Virus record (IMG/VR): IMGVR_UViG_3300006104_000005
Span: 1 to 40,255 of that record
Reading direction: 5' to 3' (one strand)
DNA: 40,255 bases
Source of the DNA: a virus
Shown: positions 22,912 through 30,208 of the stretch, piece by piece
How positions within the stretch are numbered: the first letter of the stretch is position 1
How the letters are laid out: every line of letters begins with the position of its first letter
Notes under the pieces: model-generated
Databases searched by the model: none
Seen by the model: the letters and a program-made list of their open reading frames with translations, nothing else
What the model was told of the DNA's origin: nothing
Made by a program: the position numbers and the translations under genes

Positions 22912-23589
22912 TTATTTTTTCCGGTATGAAGGCCAATTGCACTCGGCAACACCTCCGGTTTCCTCGATACGGCTCGTGATGCTTTCACCCATCGACTCAA
23001 GAAACGCCGGCTTGGTTTGGTTTGAGATGAGAAGCGTGTCCTTTTCCGCTCCATATCTCCGGTCAATCAGATGCGTGAGCAACCGATCCTCCCACGGTGT
23101 TTCCCCTCTCTCCTGAGTTTCGTCGAGGATTAGAAGGCTTGGTTTTGCATATTCGGCAATGACATCCCTCTCGGTTTTCCCCGTCTGGTGAAACGACGCT
23201 TTGATGTCCAAAAAGAAATCCATCGTCGTTTTGTAGGTCACGCTACGTTTCTGGTATGCCGCTTGCTGAGCGCAGGAGGCTGCCAGTCGAGTTTTTCCAG
23301 TGCCTCGGCCCCCACATAGCGCAATGAGGAATCCGGAGCCAATTTTTGCCTTTAATCGAGTTTCCAACTTAATCCATGCCTCGCCCATCGGCTCAATTGC
23401 AGCCATGTGTTTCTCAGGAAGTCCCGACGCATCAAGGATTTGCTTTGCTTTGATAGCATTTTTTTTAGCTTCGGAATCCTCCCGTTCCTTCTCCCACTCC
23501 CTTTGACGGGCATCAATCTCCTCCTCAGTCAGCGAGAAGATCGAGAACTTGGGGAGGTGGTTCTGGATACTCTCTGGATCGTTTTGCAT
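22912..23589 (-). CDS. DnaC/IstB-like helicase loader ATPase
   Basis: This 225-residue AAA+ protein probably loads the host replicative helicase at the phage origin. It has Walker A GGRGTGKT (93-100), Walker B LLILDE (152-157), sensor I ISN (about 188-190) and a candidate arginine finger R207. The N-terminal region is a charged helix (EEIDARQREWEKERED), as in DnaC. The start MQNDPESIQ is chosen because the CACACACA leader lies just upstream; a longer start would translate that leader. The gene begins 65 bases inside the end of the replication initiator gene. Confidence 0.8.
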   Translation of the reverse strand: MQNDPESIQNHLPKFSIFSLTEEEIDARQREWEKEREDSEAKKNAIKAKQILDASGLPEKHMAAIEPMGEAWIKLETRLKAKIGSGFLIALCGGRGTGKTRLAASCAQQAAYQKRSVTYKTTMDFFLDIKASFHQTGKTERDVIAEYAKPSLLILDETQERGETPWEDRLLTHLIDRRYGAEKDTLLISNQTKPAFLESMGESITSRIEETGGVAECNWPSYRKK

Positions 23590-24211
23590 CTCTGTGGCTT
23601 GTGTGTGTGTGTGCATTTTTTGGTTTGTTGTTGTTGGGGAAAATCCCCCTCCATCCGTTTTTGATCGACGTTTCCACGGCCATGATTGCTTCCGAAAGGC
23701 TCAGGTCTTCGAGATCCTTCAGGAGGCGTTTCTCAGCCAGTGGGGTAAGTTTGTTTCTGATCTGCTTTCTGTGTGTTCTGAACTCTTCCCAGATATTTCT
23801 GAAGGTCGTGCAATCCAACTTTTCCGGAAACACCGGAGCAGCTTGCTGCGCTTTCTTCTCTGTCTCTACCTCTGTCTCTGTCTCTCTCTCTCTCTCTGTC
23901 TCTGGGATAGCAACTTGATAGCAGCCTGCTAGCAACTCGAAGAAACCACTGGAAATCAACGGCTTAATAGCATCCTCAATTTCCTTCCTCGAAATCCGCA
24001 AACGGAACTCCAATTCGTCCGTTGTTGCATCAAATGAACCATCTGGTGATTCACTCGCAAGCAACCAGAGCAGGGGTGCTAGCCCCTTGCTAGCAAGCGG
24101 CAACGACATGAAATCCCGATTGTTCAGGAGATCACGATGCAACTTGATCCAAGGAGGGCAGCGATCCTTGTAGTGTTGGAATTTCTCCCAGCCCTTTGGA
24201 CGCAACTTCAT
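23525..24211 (-). CDS. Replication initiator (O/DnaD-like)
   Basis: This 228-residue protein has an N-terminal winged-helix region (about 18-100, WIKLHRDLLNNRDFMSLPLASKGL through SRKEIEDAIKPLISSGFFE). It then has a charged repeat ERERETETEVETEKK encoded by a CT-rich microsatellite. A C-terminal domain (about 130-190) contains FRNIWEEFRTHRKQIRNKLT and NGWRGIFP, as in many replisome organisers that bind the origin and recruit the helicase loader. The loader is the next gene. The end encodes HTHT, since it overlaps the CA leader of that gene. It overlaps the resolvase stop by ATGA. Confidence 0.75.
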   Translation of the reverse strand: MKLRPKGWEKFQHYKDRCPPWIKLHRDLLNNRDFMSLPLASKGLAPLLWLLASESPDGSFDATTDELEFRLRISRKEIEDAIKPLISSGFFELLAGCYQVAIPETERERETETEVETEKKAQQAAPVFPEKLDCTTFRNIWEEFRTHRKQIRNKLTPLAEKRLLKDLEDLSLSEAIMAVETSIKNGWRGIFPNNNKPKNAHTHTSHRDAKRSREYPEPPPQVLDLLAD

Positions 24212-24645
24212 AACTCGATCTTTCCGATGCAGACCTCGATGTGAGAATCCTCACCGATTGCAGCGTAGGTTTTTTTCACCAACTCGACGCAAATCTGACT
24301 GTCGTCCACCCAGAACGCCGAAAGGGAATCCTTGAGTGGCTTGATCAGATTATCCGTGTCGGGCCTGACCCAGCACGGTTGTCGGTTAGGGTTCTTTTTT
24401 CCAAGCCGCTGCGGCCTTGGCATTACGAACTCGACGGCAAGTATCAATGGGCCGCTCAAGGCAGTTTTAGGACGGTGTGGCCTAGCCAGTGTCGCAATCA
24501 ACTGCTGGTAGAGTTGAGCATCCTTGGTCTTGAAAAACCTTGGTTGCCCACCTCGCACAGTCAGACGCTTTCCGGAAAACTGCAATGACTTGGGTTCAAG
24601 TGGAACCGTAAACGAAATCATCTCGATTGGGAAATTGTCGCTCAT
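24208..24645 (-). CDS. RusA-type Holliday junction resolvase
   Basis: This 145-residue endonuclease resolves four-way junctions made during recombination and replication. It shows the family signature WVRPDTDNLIKPLKDSLSAFWVDDSQI with the metal-binding aspartates D96, D98, D106 and D114/D115, and a late Lys in ELVKKTY. The start MSDNFPIEM is preferred: GGTTTAAGCCG lies directly before the ATG, as before the small gene at 29890, and longer starts would overlap the previous gene. Confidence 0.85.
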   Translation of the reverse strand: MSDNFPIEMISFTVPLEPKSLQFSGKRLTVRGGQPRFFKTKDAQLYQQLIATLARPHRPKTALSGPLILAVEFVMPRPQRLGKKNPNRQPCWVRPDTDNLIKPLKDSLSAFWVDDSQICVELVKKTYAAIGEDSHIEVCIGKIEL

Positions 24646-24649
24646 CGGC

Positions 24650-24874
24650 TTAAACCCTCCAGACTCGAACGTATCCGTTTCGTCCCTCTTCCTTTCTGCT
24701 AACGCATTTGATCTTTTTGCGCCGAAAAATACTGATCGCAGTATTCCGACTTTCCGCAGGGATGACGAACGAATCACCCGCTTCCATCTCGTCGATAGTC
24801 GCAGAGTAATCAGTCACACCCTCTCGGTAGATCGTTGGTATCGTCACTCCCTTTTCAATTGTAAGTTTGCTCAT
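24650..24874 (-). CDS. Small conserved-type phage protein
   Basis: This 74-residue protein has EMEAGDSFVIPAESRNTAISIFRRKKIKCVSRK and ends GYVRVWRV. Small proteins of this layout (a Gly-Asp-Ser-Phe turn, a basic helix, then a strand ending in aromatic-Arg-Val) are common near recombination genes in phages, without known function. It starts three bases after the nuclease stop. Its own stop TAA is part of the GGTTTAAG word preceding the resolvase. Confidence 0.6.
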   Translation of the reverse strand: MSKLTIEKGVTIPTIYREGVTDYSATIDEMEAGDSFVIPAESRNTAISIFRRKKIKCVSRKEEGRNGYVRVWRV

Positions 24875-24877
24875 CGG

Positions 24878-26035
24878 TTACTTGTCCTTTTTCTTTTTGA
24901 TTGTTTTCGCACCCTCTTTGACTTCGACGCACTTGGCCTCAGTCAATCTCCCCATCACAAATAGTTCTGCATCGTCCAACTTGCACTGCGTGGCAGCGGC
25001 AACGGACTTGATTAGTTCAGGCAATGAAGGCTTGCAGCACTCCATGAACTGATTCCTCCCAAGCACGTCACTCAATGATTCAGATGCCGCTTTCGGATCA
25101 GTCACAGTCTTGGTCTCACGGCCACGGCTCAACGTGTATCCCTCAACACTATCCGGATCATTCTCAAGCATCGTTCGAGCAATCTCCTTCATGTCGGCAA
25201 GCCAATCACGAGCAGCCTTCTCTTTGTCCAAGAAGATGCGCCACTGACTAGGTGTCCATTCGGTCGGCAACGGGAGATTTCGCAACTCAATCGTCATCTC
25301 ACTACGCACCCACGAATGGTATTGCTGGCAATGATCTTTGAACGGGCAGTATTGGCATTGTTTCACGCCAGCACTCCGGTTCGTTGGTGGTGAATCAATC
25401 GCATCCTCAACGATCTTACGGACGTGCGCTTTGGCCTGAGCCAAAGACTCCTCCGGATAAACCGTGAGAGGCACGGAGTTCGACACCATCGGTTGTATGA
25501 TGCCAACGCTAATTGTCGCCCTCGATCCAGCCTCGATGTGATTTGCCAACAATGTAGCCAATCCACGGAGTTGAAGGTTTCTAGGTGACTCGACCTGCTC
25601 ACCATACAACGTCTTGAAATCCAGAATCAGGATGTCTCCCGATTCGGTCACAGCAACGATGTCGGGCTTTCCGCTATATTGATACTGACCCTTGTCGCCC
25701 CATTTCTCAGACCAGAAACGCTTCTCAACGCAAAGGATGGTGTAGTTTCTGCCACTCGACCATTGGTCGATAGCATTTTGGGCCATCCGCTTGCACTTGT
25801 TGAATGTCTCCAAATGATCCGGATGGACAGGAGATGTCCTACCCTCCAGAAACCATTCGGCTAAGTGATTGTGAACGACATTTCCGTATTCGGCATAGTC
25901 AGCCTGCTTCTCATCAAGTTTCTCCATCAGGCCGAGTGACCTGACGGAGTTGAACTTGCCGAGGCAAAGCGACAACGACTCAAGGGAACTGCACGAAGGC
26001 ATTCCCATACGCTCGTCTATAACGTGATTCGTCAT
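24878..26035 (-). CDS. PD-(D/E)XK exonuclease, DUF2800-type
   Basis: This 385-residue nuclease is the likely exonuclease partner of the Bet annealing protein. The catalytic core is seen as H55/H57, SGKPDIVAV (D125), LILDFKT (D139-x-K141) and a QLRGLA helix (Q155). Cys24 with C227-x2-C230-x5-C236 reproduces the Cas4/AddB pattern that ties an Fe-S cluster across the domain. The C-terminal third is helical and ends in Lys-rich sequence. A GGAGG site lies five bases before the ATG. The same combination in other phages replaces RecE or lambda Exo. Confidence 0.78.
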   Translation of the reverse strand: MTNHVIDERMGMPSCSSLESLSLCLGKFNSVRSLGLMEKLDEKQADYAEYGNVVHNHLAEWFLEGRTSPVHPDHLETFNKCKRMAQNAIDQWSSGRNYTILCVEKRFWSEKWGDKGQYQYSGKPDIVAVTESGDILILDFKTLYGEQVESPRNLQLRGLATLLANHIEAGSRATISVGIIQPMVSNSVPLTVYPEESLAQAKAHVRKIVEDAIDSPPTNRSAGVKQCQYCPFKDHCQQYHSWVRSEMTIELRNLPLPTEWTPSQWRIFLDKEKAARDWLADMKEIARTMLENDPDSVEGYTLSRGRETKTVTDPKAASESLSDVLGRNQFMECCKPSLPELIKSVAAATQCKLDDAELFVMGRLTEAKCVEVKEGAKTIKKKKDK

Positions 26036-26038
26036 GGT

Positions 26039-26131
26039 CTAGTCCTCCTTGTCGTGGAATAGATCGACCAATATCAGAAAGGCATAACCGATGATAATGC
26101 CTGCTACCAAGATGCAGAATTTCTCGATCAT
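26039..26131 (-). CDS. Micro-membrane protein, 30 aa
   Basis: This tiny gene starts with an ATG overlapping the preceding TGA (ATGA) and stops three bases before the nuclease ATG. The product has a short charged start (MIEKF), one hydrophobic segment (about 6-23, CILVAGIIIGYAFLILV) and an acidic tail (DLFHDKED). The downstream Shine-Dalgarno sequence for the nuclease is encoded in its last codons. The role is unknown. Confidence 0.5.
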   Translation of the reverse strand: MIEKFCILVAGIIIGYAFLILVDLFHDKED

Positions 26132-26469
26132 TTGTGTGCCTCGATTAGGTCGCTAAAACTTGGATAGCCGACTATGCCTAGTTCGACTTCAACACGACGA
26201 AGACGTGCTGAAAGCGATTGATAACCCTCGATCAAAGAACGTGGATCAAATCCATCTCCGGTCTTTGGTCGCCCGACCCGTTGATTCTTCAACTCAAGAA
26301 ACGAGGTGTAGATCATGTAACGCAATTGCGACACACCAACATCAATGCCGAGATCACTAGCAATCTGCTCGATGATGTCGTTGTGTTTATTCCGTTTGAT
26401 GAACTCCTGATTGTCCTTGATCCACTCGTAAAGAGCAGCCTTTGAGGCAAGGGGAAGATGAACGCTCAT
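26128..26469 (-). CDS. Uncharacterised recombination-region protein
   Basis: This 113-residue protein is mainly helical. Residues about 30-70 (DIIEQIASDLGIDVGVSQLRYMIYTSFLEL) could be a helix-turn-helix-like module, and a Lys/Arg-Pro linker and coiled coil (SLSARLRRVEVEL) follow. It lies between the Bet gene and the nuclease gene, with a two-base gap and an ATGA overlap. No family is recognised. Confidence 0.5.
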   Translation of the reverse strand: MSVHLPLASKAALYEWIKDNQEFIKRNKHNDIIEQIASDLGIDVGVSQLRYMIYTSFLELKNQRVGRPKTGDGFDPRSLIEGYQSLSARLRRVEVELGIVGYPSFSDLIEAHK

Positions 26470-26471
26470 GG

Positions 26472-27290
26472 TTAGGAAAGGGATAGGACTTCAGCCTTTT
26501 CTTCTGCCAGTTCACGAAGACGAATCTCTTCCATCTCCTCCGGTGACGGGCCACGCTTTGCCATCCCAGACTCTTCTGCCTCACGAGCAGTGATCAGTTT
26601 CCGTGCTTTTTTTGGCTCAGGAATCGGAACCGCTGAAACTGGCGCACCCATAGGAATGTCGTCATCTCCATGAATCGAATCCACCACTTCAACGGCATCA
26701 TCAAAAACCGGAGCCGATGTAGTCACAACAGACTTTGCTGCAACATCACGAACCTCATCCTCGTCATAGATTCCGGAGAATCCAAACGCCACACGGCTGC
26801 ACTGCATCAGTGCCTTGTGCCGCAGCATTCGACGTGGGGACTTGTTCCAAGGATCGGTATTCCGATGTGTCTCGCTATAGAACTCAGTCACCTTGGTCGG
26901 ACGTGAACGATCCTTACGATAGATCGAAGCAGTGCAAGAATACGGCTTGCCGTCCTCGCCATCGACGTACTCAAACTCAACGCCATCAAACTGCGGATGA
27001 TCATTGACGATACGAATCCATCCATCGACCGATACCATCGGAGCAATCCCTCCACCTTTCGCAGGAAAAGCATATAGCTCCTTGGTAAAGGGATTAAGAC
27101 CGTATTGATTCGCCACGACGGTCAACGCCATGACTTCCTCATTGGTCGCACCCTTGAAGACTGTGGACTTCAACGTGTGAAGCAGCTTCTCAGGATCTGC
27201 CTGTAGTCTCGCAGCCAATACGGTCAAGGCACTCGCCTTGTTAGCTACGGTTTGGGTTTTTTGTTGCGTCTGAACGCTCAGTGTGTTCAT
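26472..27290 (-). CDS. bet: Bet/RecT-family single-strand annealing protein
   Basis: This 272-residue protein should anneal complementary single strands during phage recombination. The family signature is clear from about 30 to 185: LLHTLKSTVFKGATNEEVMAL, then ANQYGLNPFTKELYAFPAKG, SVDGWIRIVNDHPQFDGVEF, and PWNKSPRRMLRHKALMQCSRVAFGF. The C-terminal 80 residues are acidic and Pro-rich, as in tails that contact SSB or the exonuclease. The leader has CACACACACACA eight bases before ATG and no Shine-Dalgarno site. The nuclease three genes downstream is the likely partner. Confidence 0.88.
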   Translation of the reverse strand: MNTLSVQTQQKTQTVANKASALTVLAARLQADPEKLLHTLKSTVFKGATNEEVMALTVVANQYGLNPFTKELYAFPAKGGGIAPMVSVDGWIRIVNDHPQFDGVEFEYVDGEDGKPYSCTASIYRKDRSRPTKVTEFYSETHRNTDPWNKSPRRMLRHKALMQCSRVAFGFSGIYDEDEVRDVAAKSVVTTSAPVFDDAVEVVDSIHGDDDIPMGAPVSAVPIPEPKKARKLITAREAEESGMAKRGPSPEEMEEIRLRELAEEKAEVLSLS

Positions 27291-27345
27291 GTTTCTGTGT
27301 GTGTGTGAGCATCTACTCGTTGTTCACCAATTGAAGGGCAGGGGT

Positions 27346-27690
27346 TTAACGACCTCTGCCTTTCTTTTTGCCGCCGCTACTATCAGCAACGGAATCACGG
27401 CAAAATCTTTCTAGTTCCACTAAGGGAATGATCTTGTGACGGAACTGAGGCAGCGGCCTCAAGTCACCACGATGGATCAACTTCAAAACGGAATCCTCAT
27501 GTTTGAATCCGAGGATCTGGGCTGCCTCTTTCGTCGTGTATCCCAGCTTGGGTAAATCACGAACTCGTTTAGGCAACGAAGGCGTAACATTCGGCATCTG
27601 TTCAACAATTTCGTGTTCTGTTTCCGTAACAACGTCCTGAATGTCCGGAGAAGTGACTTTCAACTTAGCTTTTACAATGTTGGTTTCCAT
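27346..27690 (-). CDS. Excisionase/MerR-type HTH protein
   Basis: This 114-residue protein has a C-terminal helix-turn-helix of the HTH_17 type: LGYTTKEAAQILGFKHEDSVLKLIHRGDLRPL followed by IPLVELERFCRD. The N-terminal 45 residues are an acidic leader and the tail is Lys/Arg/Gly-rich. Proteins like this act as excisionases or small regulators. With an integrase present, the excisionase role is plausible. It is the second gene of the leftward early operon. GGTTTAAG lies 10 bases before its start. Confidence 0.7.
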   Translation of the reverse strand: METNIVKAKLKVTSPDIQDVVTETEHEIVEQMPNVTPSLPKRVRDLPKLGYTTKEAAQILGFKHEDSVLKLIHRGDLRPLPQFRHKIIPLVELERFCRDSVADSSGGKKKGRGR

Positions 27691-27735
27691 AGTTGGGTGA
27701 CTTAAACCTTTGAGTGTTTTTTTAAGAGTTGGAGA

Positions 27736-28023
27736 TCAGCCAACTTTCTTTCCAGAACCTGAACCGGATTTAATTCTGCGTTTTCCAGCTTTTTCAGCGT
27801 TTCTCTTCGCAGAGGCACGTTCAGCTTCACGAGTTTCTTTGGCGATTGTTTCATATTCCGTAGGGGTTAGATCATAGCTTCTTACCGACTCGGTGAGGGT
27901 ATCCTCAACAAAGTCAGTTATGGTCTTCCTCTGGGCCGCAGCAGCTTTACGAATCAAGGCATTGAGCGTTCTAGGAATATAGAACGACAGAACCTTGTGG
28001 TCGGGAGCGTGTTGGTTAGGCAT
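27736..28023 (-). CDS. Ribbon-helix-helix-like DNA-binding protein
   Basis: This 95-residue protein has an N-terminal segment (about 9-50) in the form of a ribbon-helix-helix domain: a strand KVLSFYIP, a helix TLNALIRKAAAAQ, a turn and a second helix ITDFVEDTLTESV. The C-terminal half is Ala/Glu/Lys-rich, ending with a Gly/Ser/Lys tail. It is the first gene of the leftward operon after the 0.48 kb spacer, the place of an autoregulator. A GGTTTAAG word lies 29 bases upstream of the start. Confidence 0.65.
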   Translation of the reverse strand: MPNQHAPDHKVLSFYIPRTLNALIRKAAAAQRKTITDFVEDTLTESVRSYDLTPTEYETIAKETREAERASAKRNAEKAGKRRIKSGSGSGKKVG

Positions 28024-28508
28024 GAGGATCGGGGATATGAATACCGTTACACCTTAAACCTCGCAAGAAAAAAGATGCAGTCAACTGGTTTTTTTATATT
28101 GTTTAAATGTTGTATTACCTGCGACATCAATCGAGCAAGCACATCGTAGCATACCGCTAGCATTGTGATTGCAATATGATCGAAGCATTACACCAACGTA
28201 ACAGTGCTTCTACTATAGCATTGAGCCCTTCCGCTGCCCCCACCCCCCCACTAAGGAATCTCTTAGGACGGTGCGAAAAGCCGCAGGTCAGCCGTCCCCC
28301 CGACGATTTTTCGTGAATGCTCAAAAATTATGTGTCCCACGCAAGGCAGTTCATGGCAGTTCATTGCTTTTGGGTGGCAGCTTTGAGTTGCACTACGACA
28401 CTTCCTGTCACCGGACTGGGGCGAAAAAGGCAAAAAAAAGCAGGAGTCAGAGAGACGTTAATCTCTCCAACTCCTGCTCCCATTTCGCACTACACTAACA
28501 ATCTTTTT
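28024..28508. other. Non-coding spacer upstream of the early leftward operon
   Basis: These 485 bases contain no convincing gene. They hold the presumed promoter region for the genes to the left (AT-rich part 28060-28220, with a weak TTGATG-17-TTTAAA pair read on the minus strand), a C-tract (28239-28255), one copy of GGTGGCAGCT (28373) and the terminator at 28432-28478. A short repeated word GGCAGTTCAT occurs near 28345-28362. A replication or operator role is possible but not shown. Confidence 0.6.
28432..28478 (-). terminator. Intrinsic terminator of the leftward middle operon
   Basis: Read on the minus strand, a nine-bp stem (AGCAGGAGT with ACTCCTGCT), an inner GAGAGA/TCTCTC stem and a six-base loop are followed by eight T. 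It lies 31 bases after the stop of the gene at 28509 and would end transcription arriving from the MoxR/VWA region before the next operon. Confidence 0.88.
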
Positions 28509-28934
28509 CTAATGTTTGGATGCCATCTCCTTGAACCTTTCAACACGACCCTGATGAACAGCCTCAGCGTATTCCATCGACGGGGCATAGAATGAAAGCA
28601 CAGGGACAGAGTTAAAGACTTCGCTACTGATAGCCAACTCACCATCCTTATCCACTTCGACCGGAACAACCTTTGTACCCCACAACTCCGGATGAACCGA
28701 ATTATCTTCGGCTATTTTTGCCATGTTTTTGGGGAACCCGACAAATATAGAGGTGATGAGGAATTTGTTTCCGACTTCATCCTCTACCACATCTTGACCA
28801 ACCAAATGCTTTCCAGTTGTAGCACCCAATGCCTGCATCATCAGAAACATCGGATGCTCCACACCTTTGAAGGGTAGAATTTTCACAACCCCTCTGTCAT
28901 TGAGGGTATAGAGATCGAATAAATCTTTGCTCAT
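28509..28934 (-). CDS. Uncharacterised protein before terminator
   Basis: This 141-residue alpha/beta protein is not recognised. It has several beta strands (VVKILPF, KFLITSIFVGFP, KVVPVEV, SVPVLSFYAP) and one helical end (YAEAVHQGRVERFKEMAS). It has no cysteine and no catalytic motif. It is the last gene of its operon, directly followed by a strong terminator. Confidence 0.55.
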   Translation of the reverse strand: MSKDLFDLYTLNDRGVVKILPFKGVEHPMFLMMQALGATTGKHLVGQDVVEDEVGNKFLITSIFVGFPKNMAKIAEDNSVHPELWGTKVVPVEVDKDGELAISSEVFNSVPVLSFYAPSMEYAEAVHQGRVERFKEMASKH

Positions 28935-28937
28935 ACT

Positions 28938-29201
28938 TTAGTAATCCTCGTCAATCGTCTCCCCGATTTCGATCAGTTCACGGTATCCATCGGTTCCATG
29001 TTTCGACCATCCGCAGTAACAAAGGCTGAGACCCTTGTGATCGCCGCATGAATCACAGACATAAGCACCGCAGCTTCTGTCGATTCTCTGTGGGTAGTAT
29101 GAACCGCAACTGCACCGTTCGGGCTTTTCACGACCACACTCAGGGCAGTGACCATCTTTCCCAAAAGGGACTTCACATCGTTCGCAAGTTTTAACGCTCA
29201 T
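28938..29201 (-). CDS. Zinc-ribbon protein
   Basis: The start MSVKTCERCE is chosen because its ATG overlaps the preceding stop (ATGA). The 87-residue product has five cysteine knuckles: CERC, CPEC, CSC, CDSC with a preceding C, and CYCGWSKHG. It ends ELIEIGETIDEDY, an acidic tail seen in other phage zinc-ribbon proteins. It probably binds two or more zinc ions and may bind nucleic acid. The role is unknown. Confidence 0.65.
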   Translation of the reverse strand: MSVKTCERCEVPFGKDGHCPECGREKPERCSCGSYYPQRIDRSCGAYVCDSCGDHKGLSLCYCGWSKHGTDGYRELIEIGETIDEDY

Positions 29202-29383
29202 GATAATTTCTTGGCTAGGTTGATAATTCTGGAAGCTAGAACTTCCATGTTGCATTTATTGCAGCACCGTCCGGTTGCACTAAGGGGTGCTGGATTGTTT
29301 CCATACTTGTTTTCGCAGGGTTTCCCGCAGATGACGCAAGTCGGGTTGGTGTTTGGTATGCTTACGTTTAGTTTGATTCTCAT
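29198..29383 (-). CDS. Small zinc-finger-like protein
   Basis: This 61-residue protein has CVICGKPCENKYGNN and CCNKC, a treble-clef-like pair of knuckles, with a helical end ASRIINLAKKL. It overlaps both neighbours by ATGA, so the three cysteine-rich or small genes here are translated as a coupled set. Confidence 0.6.
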   Translation of the reverse strand: MRIKLNVSIPNTNPTCVICGKPCENKYGNNPAPLSATGRCCNKCNMEVLASRIINLAKKLS

Positions 29384-29775
29384 TTGAATTTGATTCCTAT
29401 GGCATGATGTCCATTGCGGTCATATACCTGTGTTTCAACGTCGTGACTCACCTCTTCGAGATCGCACAAGCAATCCTCGATGATCATTTCCATCTTGAAC
29501 TTTGCAGCGATTCTTAGACCTGCATACAAGTTCGTAACCGATGACGTTTGCCGTCCCGTCCTCTCACTACGCAAGGGGATGGACACATATCCGTCACGAT
29601 GCAGCTTTAGAGGAAGCCAATCCTCTAGCCAAAGAACGCCATCGTCCGTTATGTCCGGAGTGCATCCGGAGCTATCTTTAAGGGAAACCAATCCGGAAAT
29701 CTCATCCCTCCAAAAGGAGTGACTTCCGTTTGTGCCACGCAAGATGCGTGTCCAAGAGTATTTTGGTTTTAACAT
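29380..29775 (-). CDS. Uncharacterised protein
   Basis: This 131-residue protein is not recognised. It begins with a basic aromatic strand (KPKYSWTRILRG), has a Trp-rich centre (DGVLWLEDWLPLKLH) and a C-terminal beta region. The leader contains CCGCAACCACCAA, also present before the VWA gene start at 31882, but here the CACACA tract is absent. Confidence 0.5.
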   Translation of the reverse strand: MLKPKYSWTRILRGTNGSHSFWRDEISGLVSLKDSSGCTPDITDDGVLWLEDWLPLKLHRDGYVSIPLRSERTGRQTSSVTNLYAGLRIAAKFKMEMIIEDCLCDLEEVSHDVETQVYDRNGHHAIGIKFK

Positions 29776-29794
29776 AGGTTTTGGTGGTTGCGGT

Positions 29795-29890
29795 TTAGTT
29801 CCAAATAAGGGCTAGGAAAATTCCAACGATGAATGCTTCAACAAACAGAAGTTGTAGAACCATTGAGGCAAGAAATAGAACGGGTTTCAT
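29795..29890 (-). CDS. Micro-membrane protein, 31 aa
   Basis: The gene starts with ATG overlapping the previous TGA (ATGA) and is preceded by GGTTTAAGCCG, the same 11 bases that precede the RusA start. The product is nearly all hydrophobic (MKPVLFLASMVLQLLFVEAF and on to LALIWN), a single membrane span with one Lys and one Glu. It may be a toxin-like, holin-like or signalling micropeptide; no evidence favours one. Confidence 0.5.
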   Translation of the reverse strand: MKPVLFLASMVLQLLFVEAFIVGIFLALIWN

Positions 29891-30126
29891 CGGCTTAAAC
29901 CCGTGAAGGTTGGTTTAACTTTAGGACGCTTGCCGTATGCAATGGTGAGATCGACTTTCTCAGAATCAGAAAGCCCATTGTAAATCTCGTGCTGCATAGC
30001 CAAAGGCAGTGAGAATATGCCATTCAGGTCAACCATCCCCTTAAATGGAGATGTAGGGTCTGACGCTATCTTGATGAGATTGATCCAATCTTGGACATCT
30101 TCAGGTTTTAGTTCTTCTGCGCTCAT
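29887..30126 (-). CDS. Small acidic protein
   Basis: This 79-residue protein has a helical start (SAEELKPEDVQDWINLIKIA) and a middle helix (PLAMQHEIYNGLSDSEKVDL). No family is recognised. The leader has two CACACACA tracts, the nearer one two bases before ATG. The end (TGLSR) is encoded by the GGTTTAAGCCG word used by the next gene. Confidence 0.5.
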   Translation of the reverse strand: MSAEELKPEDVQDWINLIKIASDPTSPFKGMVDLNGIFSLPLAMQHEIYNGLSDSEKVDLTIAYGKRPKVKPTFTGLSR

Positions 30127-30169
30127 TGTGTGTGTGAGTTAGTGTGTGTGTTGTTTGTGACCAACGCCG

Positions 30170-30185
30170 CACCCCTTTCGGGGTG
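30170..30185 (-). other. Intercistronic stem-loop with GAAA loop
   Basis: On the minus strand CACCCC-GAAA-GGGGTG forms a six-bp stem with a GNRA tetraloop between the VWA gene and the next gene. No T run follows. It joins directly to a GGTGGCAGCT copy. It may stabilise or process the mRNA. Confidence 0.5.
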
Positions 30186-30208
30186 GCAGCTTTGATCGGG
30201 ATTTTTGT

